From Actinomycetota bacterium (GTDB taxonomy: Bacteria > Actinomycetota > Acidimicrobiia > Acidimicrobiales > Acidimicrobilacustridaceae): a stretch of 64,000 nt of DNA. A program made the translations under genes and the position numbers. Location: the NCBI GenBank assembly GCA_016185305.1, contig JACPNV010000039.1, positions 1-64,000 of the forward strand, given 5' to 3'. This document shows, one piece after another, positions 49,388 to 58,130 of the stretch. Each line of letters opens with the position of its first letter. Position 1 is the stretch's first letter. The notes under the pieces are model-generated. The model searched no databases and was not told where the DNA came from. It saw only the letters and a list, made by a program, of their open reading frames with translations.

Positions 49388-50812
49388 CTACGGCACGACC
49401 GTCGCCGACCAGGTCGTGCGGTCAGTCGGTGCATAGGGGCCATCGGTCGTGTACCGGACCTTCCACCACGTTGCGCCTCCATAGGCCGCTGCGATGTCGC
49501 CGGGAAGCTCGACGGTGATGCGCACGATCCGGTCGTTGTACTTCGAGCAGCTTCCTCCGAAGTTCCCAGGTTGGGGGTTGCCGGGTTGGCAGTTGGTGCC
49601 GTTGCCCCAGAGGTCGATCGCGTTGGACAGCGTGCCGACATACGCGACAGAGACCGTCCCGCTGGTGGCTGGACCGCGGCCGCCGAGCGGCGGCACGTCT
49701 GAGCACGCGTCGATGCTCTCCGTCGGGCTCCAGCACGGAGCCTCCCAGGTGAACGGGACCGGGAATCCGGCGGGGTCCAGAACCTGCAGAGCGCGAGCGC
49801 CTTCGCCGGGGTCCCAAAGCTCGATCTGCAACTGCTCACCGCTGTTCGACGTGTCGGTCATCGCGACGTTGAACGCGGCTTGCGCTGCCACCCTTCCGCT
49901 CGGGTTGTTTGCGAAGAGGCCGAGGTAGTCGTAGCCGAACACGACCGGACAAGACGCGCTGAACAAGACGACGTCAGTCGGGTCGGCCGAGCACGCCGAT
50001 CCTGCCGTGTCCCACGTGAACCCCGTGCCGTTGGTGACGCGAATTGCGAAGGAGTTCATGCCGTCGCGGTCTGCTGAGGTTCCGCTCGTCTGCACCTGCA
50101 CGAAGTAGGTGCTGCCCGGCGGACCATCGATGGATGCGAAGTTGAACCAGCCGTTGCACGTCGCGCTCGTGATAGGGCCGGCGACGATGCTGCCATCGCC
50201 TGGTTCGGGACCGTCGTCTCGCCGCAATGTGAACGATGTGGTGAACGTGCCGCCGCCATTGTCCTTTGTGCTGCCCGAGGTGCAGTACCCCGGGTCGAAG
50301 ATCTGCACGCCGAAAGGCCCTGTTCCTTCGGACGGGAGCCGGATGCCGTAGAAGTAGCCGTCGGGCCGGTACTCCGGGTTGGTCACCGTGTTGGCGCCGA
50401 CGCATGCCGACCACGTTCCTCCGCCGTTGCCGGCCGTCGAGCTGAAGTTCGCATCGGAGATGGTGCTGATGCGGTCGCCGTTCTCTTTCGATGCGCACGG
50501 ACCGCTGACCGACAGCCAGTAGTTGTCGACGTAGTAGCCGGAACGCATGATCTGGTTGCCGGTGCCGAGGAAGTTGCGCGCCCCACCGAGCAGGGTCTGG
50601 GGCGCCAGTTCGGGCGGAGGCGGCGGAGCAGTTGTGGTCGTTGTCGACGGCGATGTGGTGGTCGTGGTGTCGAGCGAGGTCTCAGTCGAGGTTGTCGTTG
50701 TTGTGTCTGGCGGTGGCGGCGGGGGAGGAGGAACCGTACAAGCCGCGACCACGACGGCTCCGGCCACCAAGACCAGCACGAGGGTGTTCCGCCGCCGCTT
50801 CTGATACACCAC
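49388..50812 (-). CDS. Large surface lipoprotein with Pro/Thr stalk
   Basis: A 474-residue protein from GTG 50812, with GAGG just upstream. The basic start and hydrophobic segment (KRRRNTLVLVLVAGAVVVAAC) end in a lipobox Cys. A Pro and Thr homopolymeric stalk (eight Pro, then TTTTT blocks) follows, and a domain of about 400 residues rich in Gly, Ser, Thr, Asn and Trp with many Cys (SCPVVFGYDYLGLFANNPSG, WEAPCWSPTESIDACSD) that looks like a beta-rich extracellular module. Probably cell-surface exposed. Function unknown. Confidence 0.75.
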   Translation of the reverse strand: MVYQKRRRNTLVLVLVAGAVVVAACTVPPPPPPPPDTTTTTSTETSLDTTTTTSPSTTTTTAPPPPPELAPQTLLGGARNFLGTGNQIMRSGYYVDNYWLSVSGPCASKENGDRISTISDANFSSTAGNGGGTWSACVGANTVTNPEYRPDGYFYGIRLPSEGTGPFGVQIFDPGYCTSGSTKDNGGGTFTTSFTLRRDDGPEPGDGSIVAGPITSATCNGWFNFASIDGPPGSTYFVQVQTSGTSADRDGMNSFAIRVTNGTGFTWDTAGSACSADPTDVVLFSASCPVVFGYDYLGLFANNPSGRVAAQAAFNVAMTDTSNSGEQLQIELWDPGEGARALQVLDPAGFPVPFTWEAPCWSPTESIDACSDVPPLGGRGPATSGTVSVAYVGTLSNAIDLWGNGTNCQPGNPQPGNFGGSCSKYNDRIVRITVELPGDIAAAYGGATWWKVRYTTDGPYAPTDRTTWSATVVP

Positions 50813-50852
50813 CGACCTCTTGGAACCAGGTGACGGCAGGCTAGCAAAGCTT

Positions 50853-51224
50853 TCACCTACCGGCGTCTGGCGGCCGCCTTCTCGACAGGTACCGCCCCGC
50901 CATCCGGCCGCCCACCCGGATCGCGGCCTGAGCAGTCGTGGGCTTGTGTTCGGGATCGGCAGCGTTGGCATCAGACTGGGCTCGCCCCTGCCAGTAGCCG
51001 CGGATCGTGCCGATCGGGATCGACACGAGTGCGCACACCAACAACCAGAGGACGAAGAAGTACGTGATCACCAACAACTTGTAGAACGGGTTGATGGCCT
51101 TGGGCCACAGCCACGGGAGCATCGCCGCGTAGGCGAGCGCGGCGACGACGAAGCAGAAGATGAACGAGGGGTCGCGCCAGAGCGGTCGTAGGAACCACTG
51201 CCGCTTCCTGGTCTGGTGCGCCAC
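50853..51224 (-). CDS. Two-TM membrane protein
   Basis: A 123-residue protein from GTG 51224, chosen because TACATT (51231-51236) lies 6 nt upstream as a leaderless -10. Two spans are visible (IFCFVVAALAYAAMLPWLW and LLVITYFFVLWLLVCALVSIPIG) with a basic N-terminus (TRKRQWFLRPLWRDPS) and a basic C-terminal tail (RVGGRMAGRYLSRRR). It lies between the lipoprotein and flotillin genes on the same strand. Function unknown. Confidence 0.7.
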   Translation of the reverse strand: MAHQTRKRQWFLRPLWRDPSFIFCFVVAALAYAAMLPWLWPKAINPFYKLLVITYFFVLWLLVCALVSIPIGTIRGYWQGRAQSDANAADPEHKPTTAQAAIRVGGRMAGRYLSRRRPPDAGR

Positions 51225-51306
51225 CGCAGCAATGTAACGCCCGAGGCGGCGCTCGGAGCGCCGCCTCGGTGAGGAAGTGAGAGGTGCCGGCTGTCGCGTC
51301 AGCGGT

Positions 51307-52821
51307 TCACGAGCCCCCGGTGAGCTCGTCGCGGGCTTCGTCGTCGGCTTTGCTCGCACCTTTGGTGCTGTGCCCGCTGGTGTTGTGCCCGTTGGTGCCG
51401 TTGGCCCCGGCCAGAAGGGTGCGGGCCATCTGCAGACCGGCCACACCTTGGCTCAGGGCCTGGGCGAGCGTGTCGCTCAGGCCCTGGGCACCGTTGAGGA
51501 CGATCATCTGATCGATGTCGCCGAACGGCTTCGCAGCCGCCTCGACGATGGAGGGCCAGTTCTCGGCCAGTTGCTGGCCGATGACCGCGTCCTGGTTCTC
51601 GGCGAGGGCGTCGGCCCGAGCTTTGATCGCTTCGGCCTCGGCCATGCCCTTCGCTCGCACGGCCTCGCCTTCGGCCTTGCCCTTCGCTTCGGTCGCGTAC
51701 GCCTCGGCCTGGCCCACCTGCTTGGTCGCTTCGGCGTTGGCGTGCGCTTCGAGTTGGACCCGCTCGGCTTCGGCCGCGGCTTGCAGCCGCACCTGGTCGG
51801 CGTTGGCGGACGCCTCCACCTTCACCTTGTGGGCATGGGCCTCGGCGTTGAGCTGGACCTCTTGGCGTTCAGCTTCGGCGTTGGCGATCTTGGCGTCACG
51901 ATCGCCTCGGGCCAGCGTGACCATCTCGTACGCCTTGGCGTCGGCCGGCTTGCGCACCGCGGCTTGCAGGCGCTGCTCTTCACGCTGCGCCTCGAGCTCG
52001 GCCACCTTGGTCTGCTCGACCACGACCTCCTGGATCGCCTGCGCCTCGGACTTCGGTCCCGCCTGGCGGGCCTTGGCCGCCGCCTCGTTGATCTCGGCGG
52101 AGTAGGCCGCCTGCTGCACCTGGCTGTCGCGGCGGGCGTTGGCCTTGCGGGCGTCGGCCTCTTGCTCACGCTTGGTCGCGGCCTCGTCGGCTTCAGCTTG
52201 CGCGATCCGAGCCTGCGACTCGACGGCCGCGGCATGGGGCCGGCCGAGGTTGGTGATGTAGCCGGTGGGGTCGTCGATCTCCTGGATCTGCAACGAGTCG
52301 ACGATCAGTCCGAGCTTCTCCATCTCGGTGCCCGACGACGCTCGGGTGAGCTCGGTGAGCTTCTCGCGGTCACGGATCATCTCCTCGACCGTCATGTTGC
52401 CGACGATGGCGCGGAGGTGACCGGAGAACACGTTGTGCACCCGCTGGTTCATGTCGGCCTGCTGGTCGAGGAAGCGGCGGGCAGCGTTGGCGATCGACGC
52501 GGTGTCGTCGCCGACCTTGTAGATGACGACCCCCCGGATGCCGAGCGGGATGCCCTGGTGCGTCACGCACTCGATGGCCAGGTCGGCCTCTCGAAGGTCG
52601 AGCGACAGCCGCCGCACCACCTGGAACGCCGGGATCACCAGCGCCCCGCCGCCGGTGATGATGCGGAAGTTCATGCCCTCGACCGCGTGGCCGCCGTGAG
52701 CGCCGAGCCCGCTGATGACCATGGCCTCGTTCGGCTCGGCGACACGCCAGAGGACCTTCAAGAGGATGACGAATACGACGATGATGGTGAGACCGATTCC
52801 GGCCCAGATCCAAGTGTCCAT
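51307..52821 (-). CDS. Flotillin/SPFH-domain membrane scaffold protein
   Basis: A 504-residue flotillin. An N-terminal membrane anchor (WIWAGIGLTIIVVFVILLKVL) is followed by the SPFH/band 7 domain (about 30-200; VIPAFQVVRRLSLDLREADLAIECVTHQGIPLGIRGVVIYKVG) and a long Ala/Glu coiled-coil region with EA-type repeats (about 200-430), then a C-terminal oligomerisation part and a Gly/Asn/Thr tail. GGAAGGAA precedes ATG 52821. It organises membrane microdomains. The NfeD-like gene immediately upstream is its usual partner. Confidence 0.92.
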   Translation of the reverse strand: MDTWIWAGIGLTIIVVFVILLKVLWRVAEPNEAMVISGLGAHGGHAVEGMNFRIITGGGALVIPAFQVVRRLSLDLREADLAIECVTHQGIPLGIRGVVIYKVGDDTASIANAARRFLDQQADMNQRVHNVFSGHLRAIVGNMTVEEMIRDREKLTELTRASSGTEMEKLGLIVDSLQIQEIDDPTGYITNLGRPHAAAVESQARIAQAEADEAATKREQEADARKANARRDSQVQQAAYSAEINEAAAKARQAGPKSEAQAIQEVVVEQTKVAELEAQREEQRLQAAVRKPADAKAYEMVTLARGDRDAKIANAEAERQEVQLNAEAHAHKVKVEASANADQVRLQAAAEAERVQLEAHANAEATKQVGQAEAYATEAKGKAEGEAVRAKGMAEAEAIKARADALAENQDAVIGQQLAENWPSIVEAAAKPFGDIDQMIVLNGAQGLSDTLAQALSQGVAGLQMARTLLAGANGTNGHNTSGHSTKGASKADDEARDELTGGS

Positions 52822-52836
52822 TGCGGTTCCTTCCCG

Positions 52837-53046
52837 CTACATACGGGTGACGACGACAGTGCGAGGGGGGTGGTACTCGACGACGACGATGCGCTCGCCG
52901 GTCGGGATCTCTTCGCCGTTGTCGGCGGCGTAGGCATGGAAGTGCTCGGTGCCGCCCCGCACGGGGACCATCACCTCGCCGATGGCACCCGGGCGGATGC
53001 GCCCGGAGACCCTTCCCATCTTCCCGATCATCCTGTCGTCAGGCAT
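52837..53046 (-). CDS. Soluble NfeD-like OB-fold partner of flotillin
   Basis: A 69-residue protein: MIGKMGRVSGRIRPGAIGEVMVPVRGGTEHFHAYAADNGEEIPTGERIVVVEYHPPRTVVV. This is the OB-fold typical of NfeD C-terminal domains, here without protease or membrane parts. ATG 53046 is preferred because AGGAG lies 5 nt upstream. An ATG at 53076 has no such site. It is followed after 15 nt by the flotillin gene. Confidence 0.8.
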   Translation of the reverse strand: MPDDRMIGKMGRVSGRIRPGAIGEVMVPVRGGTEHFHAYAADNGEEIPTGERIVVVEYHPPRTVVVTRM

Positions 53047-53194
53047 CCACGCTCCTGAGGCCGTTGTTCGTGTCATGATCCCACGAAATGCGGCTCGGGG
53101 AGCTTGTCACCTGACCAAAAGCGCTCTGCGCCCTTTTCGCATCACTTGCGCGGTCGGTCGGCGAACTTGGCGCGATCTTGACGTTGCACCGCGA

Positions 53195-54388
53195 TCAACG
53201 CGAGACGATCACGCTCGAGCCGTGGCCGAAGAGGCCTTGGTTGACCGTGATGCCCGCCGTCGCGCCATCGACCTGCCGGCCGTCAGCTTGACCGCGCAGC
53301 TGCCACGTGAGCTCGCAGACCTGTGCGATGGCCTGCGCGGGTATCGCCTCGCCGAAGGAGGCCAGCCCGCCGCTCGGGTTGACCGGGACGCGGCCGCCGA
53401 CCGCCGTGTCGCCGTCGCGGATGAGCCGCTCGGCCTCGCCTTCTTTGCAGAGTCCGAGGTTCTCGTACCAATCGAGCTCGAGCGCGGTCGACAGGTCGTA
53501 CACCTCGGCCAGATCGATGTCGTCGGGGCCGATGCCGGCCTCCTCGTAGGCCGCGAAGCCGATGGCATCGCGAAATGCTCGCTCGGGCGGCGCCACGACG
53601 GCTGCGGAGTCGGTCGAGAAGTTCGGCATCTCGATGATCGTCTGCGGATAGGTCGGTGTCACCGTCGAGATGGCTGCGATGCGTACGGGCTTGGCGTCGC
53701 GCTTGCGCGCGTACTCCATCGACGACAGCACGAGCGCGGCGCCACCGTCGGATGTCGCGCAGATGTCGAGCAGCCGCAACGGGTCGGCGACCGTCGGGGA
53801 GGCCATCACGTCTTCGATGGAGACCGCTTTGCGGTAGCGGGCGTTCGGGTTGGCCAGACCGTGCTTGGCGTTCTTCACCTTGACGAGCGCGAAGTCTTCG
53901 CCGGTCGCGCCGTAGAGCTCCATGCGCCGGCGCGCGTACAGGGCGAAGTAGGTCGGGTTGGTCGCGCCGAGGAGTCGGAACCGCAGCCAGTCAGGGTCGT
54001 CGGGGCGGTCACCACCGACGGGTGTGAAGAACCCCTTCGGCGTGGTGTCGGCGCCGACAACCAGCGCGACGTCGCAGAGCCCGGCGAGGATCTGCGCTCG
54101 CGCGATGTTCAAGGCTTGCGCGCCGGATGCGCACGCCGCATAACAGGACGCGACGCGGTTGCCTTTCCAGCCGAGCGCCTGGCTGAACGTGGCACCCGCG
54201 ATGAAGCCGGGGTAGCCGTTTCGGATCGTGTCGGCGCCGGCGACGTACTGGATGTCGTCCCACGAGAGGCCGGCGTCACGAAGCGCGGCCCGGGCGGCCT
54301 CGATGCCGTACTCGACGAAGCTGCGTCCCCACTTGCCCCACGGGTGCATACCCACACCCAACACGGCGATCTGTTTGTCGTTGTTCAC
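53195..54388 (-). CDS. Thiolase-like lipid-transfer/acyltransferase (Ltp3/Ltp4-like)
   Basis: A 397-residue SCPx-type thiolase-like protein: IAVLGVGMHPWGKWGRSFVEYGIEAAR, SCYAACASGAQALNIARAQI (Cys at the thiolase nucleophile position), ICATSDGGAALVL, IDLAEVYDLSTALELDWYENLGLC and PVNPSGGLASFGEAIPAQAIAQV. It resembles mycobacterial Ltp3/Ltp4 of the cholesterol cluster. GTG 54388 overlaps the stop of the DUF35 gene (GTGA), so the two are co-translated and probably form a complex. Class B operator upstream of the pair. Confidence 0.82.
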   Translation of the reverse strand: MNNDKQIAVLGVGMHPWGKWGRSFVEYGIEAARAALRDAGLSWDDIQYVAGADTIRNGYPGFIAGATFSQALGWKGNRVASCYAACASGAQALNIARAQILAGLCDVALVVGADTTPKGFFTPVGGDRPDDPDWLRFRLLGATNPTYFALYARRRMELYGATGEDFALVKVKNAKHGLANPNARYRKAVSIEDVMASPTVADPLRLLDICATSDGGAALVLSSMEYARKRDAKPVRIAAISTVTPTYPQTIIEMPNFSTDSAAVVAPPERAFRDAIGFAAYEEAGIGPDDIDLAEVYDLSTALELDWYENLGLCKEGEAERLIRDGDTAVGGRVPVNPSGGLASFGEAIPAQAIAQVCELTWQLRGQADGRQVDGATAGITVNQGLFGHGSSVIVSR

Positions 54389-54837
54389 GCTGGCGCTCCC
54401 GTCTCGACGAGTCGCCACTTCCAGACGAGGTATTCGTGCTCGTCGTCCTCGAAGAGCGTGTCGACGACGAGCTCGACGTCCATGCCCGCCTTCAGGTCGT
54501 CGACCGAGGTGCCGGGCACCATCTGGCCCAGCACGACGAGTTGCTCGTCGGCCAACTCGACCGCGGCGATCGCGAACGGTTCGAACGGGTCGCTCGTCGG
54601 CACGAACGGAGGAGGCGGTTGGTAGCAGTTGTTTGTGAAGCTCCACACGCGGCCACGGCGGCTCAGCGCGACATCGTCGAACTCCCGGCCGTCGCACGCG
54701 GGGTTCTTGCAGAAGTAGCTCTCGCGCGGGAACGCGTACGTGCCGCAACTTCGGCAGCGGGTGCCGAGCAGAGCGGGCTCGTCGCCCTCGGTCGTGAACC
54801 AACCCTCGACTGCGGGTACTCGGGTCTTGGCCGGCAC
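54385..54837 (-). CDS. DUF35/OB-fold zinc-ribbon protein, partner of the Ltp3-like enzyme
   Basis: A 150-residue DUF35 protein. The zinc ribbon is CRSCGTYAFPRESYFCKNPAC and the OB part is GRVWSFTNNCYQPPPPF...PFAIAAVELADEQLVVLGQM. Start GTG 54837 has a strong AGGAGG 5 nt upstream. The longer in-frame version from ATG 54912 would read through the ribosome site and is rejected. Partner of the thiolase-like gene that starts within its stop. The class B operator is 79 bp upstream. Confidence 0.87.
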   Translation of the reverse strand: MPAKTRVPAVEGWFTTEGDEPALLGTRCRSCGTYAFPRESYFCKNPACDGREFDDVALSRRGRVWSFTNNCYQPPPPFVPTSDPFEPFAIAAVELADEQLVVLGQMVPGTSVDDLKAGMDVELVVDTLFEDDEHEYLVWKWRLVETGAPA

Positions 54838-54915
54838 GGTGCCTCCTGATCGGGTCGTCGCGGCGCGTCGTGTGTTCGGATCGGCGCCGCCACGGTACCG
54901 CAGCACCACCAAATC

Positions 54916-54928
54916 TGACGAGTCGTCA
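54916..54928. promoter_or_regulatory. Class B operator ATCTGACG-AGT-CGTCAGCT
   Basis: Core TGACGAGTCGTCA with arms of 8 bp apart from one mismatch. It lies upstream of the DUF35/Ltp3-like operon (start 54837) and just after the stop of the TPR gene (54943). Confidence 0.75.
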
Positions 54929-54942
54929 GCTTCGGCGGTTGC

Positions 54943-55989
54943 TCAAGGAGCTTCGCAGGCGCGGTGGAGTCGGGCCTCGGAATCTCGGAGCTCGCGGGCG
55001 TGCCCGAGGAAGCGGAACTCGTCGCGGGCCCGCTCGAACAAGGGGATGGCGCTGGTGGTCATGCCGCGGGCCTCGGCGATCTTGGCCAGCTCGAGGGTGG
55101 TCTGTGCCTCGGCGGGGCGGCACGCGAGCCGCCCGAACGTGAGGCCTGCTTCGGTGCAAAGCGGCTCGGCGACTCCCTCCGCGCCCTGGGCGCGCCAGAG
55201 CGCGCAGATGCCGAGGTCGACGCACGCGCGCAGATAGGTGCTGCGCGCTCGATCCACCGCGGCGGTGCCGACGAGGAGGAAACGCTCGCCGTCGGCGACG
55301 TTGCCCGTGTCGAGGCAGAGGCGGCTGAGGGTCAGCGCGAGGGCGGCGGTGCTCTGGGACGACCACGCGCCCATCGCGCCGGCCGCCGGCTGGGAGAGCC
55401 GCTCGAGCGTTCGGTGGGCCAGCGCGATTCCCTCGAGCATCCGTCCCTGCATGGCGAGCACGACCGAGCGGTCGGCCTCGAGGGTGGCAACGTGGAACTC
55501 GCTGTGGATGCGATCGGTCACCGACGACGCCGCGTTCAGGAGATGGTGCGCGCCTTCGTAGTCGCCCCGGATGGTGTTGAGCTCTGACCGGCCGCGAATC
55601 GCAGCGAGACGCGTCAGGTCCGGCTTGTCCGGCGCCTCGAGCGTCGTGAGCAAGGTCCAGGCGTCGCCGTAGCGTCCGAGCAACATCTCGACCTCGACGA
55701 GCCGAAGTGAGAACCAATCGGCACCACCGAGCTCTCGGAGGTGAGATCCTTCGTCGATCCTGTAGCGCTCCAGCCCGTACTCGAGATAGCGGCACGCGGT
55801 GGAATAGGCGTCGAGCTCCGCGTACGCGGCGCCGATCATGAGCGAGGTCGCCGGCACGAAGGCTCGGAGTCGCGGGTCGCGATCGAGCGTGGCGGCCAGC
55901 GCGTCGCCTTCTGCGACGATCGTGGGGAAGCGCCCGTTCCGGTACGCGTCACGGAACTGCCGGTAGATCTCGGGCTGGCGCGGCTCCAC
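54943..55989 (-). CDS. TPR-like helical repeat protein
   Basis: A 348-residue all-helical protein with repeated pairs such as AYAELDAYSTACRYLEYGLERY, MLLGRYGDAWTLLTTLEAPDKP and TIRGDYEGAHHLLNAASSV. This is the tetratricopeptide-like architecture of the C-terminal part of regulators such as MalT/BTAD proteins, but without any DNA-binding or ATPase domain. It probably mediates protein contacts. Start GTG 55989. Upstream TAGACA may be its -10. Confidence 0.7.
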   Translation of the reverse strand: MEPRQPEIYRQFRDAYRNGRFPTIVAEGDALAATLDRDPRLRAFVPATSLMIGAAYAELDAYSTACRYLEYGLERYRIDEGSHLRELGGADWFSLRLVEVEMLLGRYGDAWTLLTTLEAPDKPDLTRLAAIRGRSELNTIRGDYEGAHHLLNAASSVTDRIHSEFHVATLEADRSVVLAMQGRMLEGIALAHRTLERLSQPAAGAMGAWSSQSTAALALTLSRLCLDTGNVADGERFLLVGTAAVDRARSTYLRACVDLGICALWRAQGAEGVAEPLCTEAGLTFGRLACRPAEAQTTLELAKIAEARGMTTSAIPLFERARDEFRFLGHARELRDSEARLHRACEAP

Positions 55990-56035
55990 CCCTCTTGTCT
56001 ACCGGTCTCGGGCTGCTGTCGCTCAGCGGGTCGGA

Positions 56036-57232
56036 TCAGTCGGGGAGCATCGGCATCGTCCAGCCGGGGTCGCGACCCAACAACACGGCACGGGTGACCG
56101 CGGACGAGCCGAAACGGGCGCGCACGGCGTCGAGCGTCTCGTCGAGCGATGTCGCGCTCTGGCGGTCGAACGGCAACGCGAGCTGGATCGCGCGGTCATC
56201 GCCGAGGTTGGCGACGGAGATGCCGAGCAGCGTGAGGCCCCGCTCGCGGATGAGCGGTTGCGTCTCGGCGAGCAGTTGCCGGCATTGGCTGAGGATCGTG
56301 GGCGTGTGCGCGGTCGGCCGGTCGAACGTGTGCGAGCGAGTGGCCCGGGAGAAGTCGTCGAACCGCAGACGGAGTGTGATCGTGCGGCCGACGCGGTGCG
56401 CCCTGCGCATGCGGCCGGTTACGCGATCGACGAGTGACACGAGCACCGCGTCGACGTCGTCGGGGGTTCGGCTTCGCCACCCGAGCGCGCACTGTGAACC
56501 GATCGATCGCCGTCGCCGCCCCACCTGCACCGGACGGGGATCGCGGTTGTGAGCCAGCGCGTGGAGGTGCCGGCCCGACCCCTGGCCGAGCATCGCGACC
56601 AACGCTTCCTCGGAGATCATCGCGACCTCGCGCACGGACGTTATGCCGCGGTCGTGGAGCTTGGCTGCGGTCACCTTGCCGACGCCCCAGAGGCGCTCGA
56701 CGGGCAGCGGGTGCAGGAACTCGCGCTCTCCGTAGGGCGGTACGACGAGCAGGCCGTCGGGTTTGGCGACTCCGCTGGCGACCTTGGCGAGGAACTTCGT
56801 GCGAGCGACCCCAACGGTGATCGGGAGCCCCACCCGTTCGTACACGGCTTGCCGCAACCGCGCGGCGATCTCGGTCGGTGTGCCCGCGATGCGGCGCAGC
56901 CCGCCGACCTCGAGGAACGCCTCGTCGATCGACAGCGCCTCGACCAACGGGGTCGTTTCAGCGAAGACATCGAACACTGCCTTGCTCGCCTCGCTGTAGG
57001 CGCCCATGCGCGGGCGGACGACGATCGCGCTCGGGCACAACCGTCGTGCCTGGCCGCCGCCCATCGCCGTGCGGACGCCGAACGCCTTGGCCTCGTAGCT
57101 CGCCGCGAGCACGACACCCGCACCGACGATCACGGGCCTTCCGAGCAACTCGGGGTGGTCGCGCTGCTCGACCGACGCGTAGAACGAGTCGAGGTCCGCA
57201 TGGAGGATCGTGGCTTCGCCGCGCACGAACAT
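56036..57232 (-). CDS. dinB: DNA polymerase IV (Y-family, DinB)
   Basis: A 398-residue Y-family polymerase for translesion synthesis. Catalytic acids are Asp13 (ILHADLDSFYASVE), Asp103 and Glu104 (EALSIDEAFLEV). SYEAKAFGVRTAM is the finger motif, and a helix-hairpin-helix WGVGKVTAAKLHDRGI precedes the little-finger domain. The C-terminal end lacks an obvious beta-clamp QxxL/F motif, except the internal QLALPF near residue 350. ATG 57232 lies inside a Cheo-type SOS box (57226-57239). A second ATG at 57244 would add four residues. Confidence 0.92.
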   Translation of the reverse strand: MFVRGEATILHADLDSFYASVEQRDHPELLGRPVIVGAGVVLAASYEAKAFGVRTAMGGGQARRLCPSAIVVRPRMGAYSEASKAVFDVFAETTPLVEALSIDEAFLEVGGLRRIAGTPTEIAARLRQAVYERVGLPITVGVARTKFLAKVASGVAKPDGLLVVPPYGEREFLHPLPVERLWGVGKVTAAKLHDRGITSVREVAMISEEALVAMLGQGSGRHLHALAHNRDPRPVQVGRRRRSIGSQCALGWRSRTPDDVDAVLVSLVDRVTGRMRRAHRVGRTITLRLRFDDFSRATRSHTFDRPTAHTPTILSQCRQLLAETQPLIRERGLTLLGISVANLGDDRAIQLALPFDRQSATSLDETLDAVRARFGSSAVTRAVLLGRDPGWTMPMLPD

Positions 57233-57239
57233 ATGTTTG
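57226..57239. promoter_or_regulatory. Putative LexA/SOS box CGAAC-ATAT-GTTTG overlapping the dinB start
   Basis: It matches the actinobacterial LexA motif CGAACNNNNGTTCG with one mismatch. It overlaps the start codon ATG 57232, so LexA bound here would block a leaderless or short-leader transcript. Confidence 0.6.
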
Positions 57240-57293
57240 CACATGGGTCGCCTGCATGCCGCCCCCAACCGTGGACTCAGCCGTGGGCAACCG

Positions 57294-58079
57294 CTACTGG
57301 AGACCGGAGGCCGCGAGGAAAGGGGGAATCTCGCCGCCGCCGTGGACGGCGAGGTTGGCGCCGGTGATGTGGCGGGCCAGCGGGGACGCGAGGAACAGGC
57401 ACGCATCGCCGATGTCGCCGGGCATCGCGAGCCGGCCGAGCGGGATCGTCGCCGCGACGCGAGCCAGTCCCTCGTCATCGCCGTAGTGCAGGCCCGACTG
57501 CTCGGTGAGGATGTAGCCGCCCGACACGCAGTTGACCCGAACCTTCGGAGCCCACTCGATGGCGAGCGATTGGCTGAGGTTGAGCAGTCCGGCCTTGGCG
57601 GCGCCGTACGCGGCCGACCAGGGACTGGGACGCATCCCACTGAGGCTGCCGATGTTGATGATCGAGCCGCCGCCGTCCTGGTCCTGCATGACCTTGTTCG
57701 CCAGTTGCGACAGGTTCAACGGCGCGAGCAGGTTCAGGCGGATGATCGCTTCGGAGAACCGCGGTGACGCGCTCGCCGCCTCGGTCGAAGGTGATCCGCC
57801 CGCGTTGTTCACCACGACATCGAGCTGTCCCGACTCGGCGGTCGCGAACAACACCAGGGCCTCGAGTTGGTCGACCTCGCGAACGTCGCACGGGTGGAAG
57901 CGGGCCTTGCGGCCGTCGCGCTCGACCGGTGCCTCCGGCTCGTTTCGAGCGGTCACCACGACCTTGGCGCCCGCGTCGAGGAAGCGCTCGGCGATGCCGC
58001 GGCCGACGCCCTTGGTTCCCCCGGTGATGAGCACCGTCCGTCCCGAGAGATCGAGTGCCGATTCGAGCGGTGTGGGCAT
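57294..58079 (-). CDS. SDR of the HIP/ring C-D gene set (Rv3549c-like)
   Basis: A 261-residue SDR: LSGRTVLITGGTKGVGRGIAERF, VVVNNAGGSP, IINIGSLSGMRPSP (Ser), YGAAKAG (Tyr/Lys) and VHGGGEIPPFLAA at the end. It resembles mycobacterial Rv3549c, which is divergent from echA20 in the KstR2 regulon. The same divergent arrangement is found here, with a class B operator in the 102-bp interval. AGG lies 9 nt before ATG 58079. Specific substrate unknown. Confidence 0.85.
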   Translation of the reverse strand: MPTPLESALDLSGRTVLITGGTKGVGRGIAERFLDAGAKVVVTARNEPEAPVERDGRKARFHPCDVREVDQLEALVLFATAESGQLDVVVNNAGGSPSTEAASASPRFSEAIIRLNLLAPLNLSQLANKVMQDQDGGGSIINIGSLSGMRPSPWSAAYGAAKAGLLNLSQSLAIEWAPKVRVNCVSGGYILTEQSGLHYGDDEGLARVAATIPLGRLAMPGDIGDACLFLASPLARHITGANLAVHGGGEIPPFLAASGLQ

Positions 58080-58130
58080 GGACAGCGAACCTCCGAGTGG
58101 GTGTGCTCCGAACGTCTGCCATACAGTATC

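Noticed and set aside
54838-54912. DUF35 protein starting at ATG 54912
   Set aside because: An AGGAGG ribosome site lies inside that extension and serves GTG 54837; the extra residues are not part of the family.
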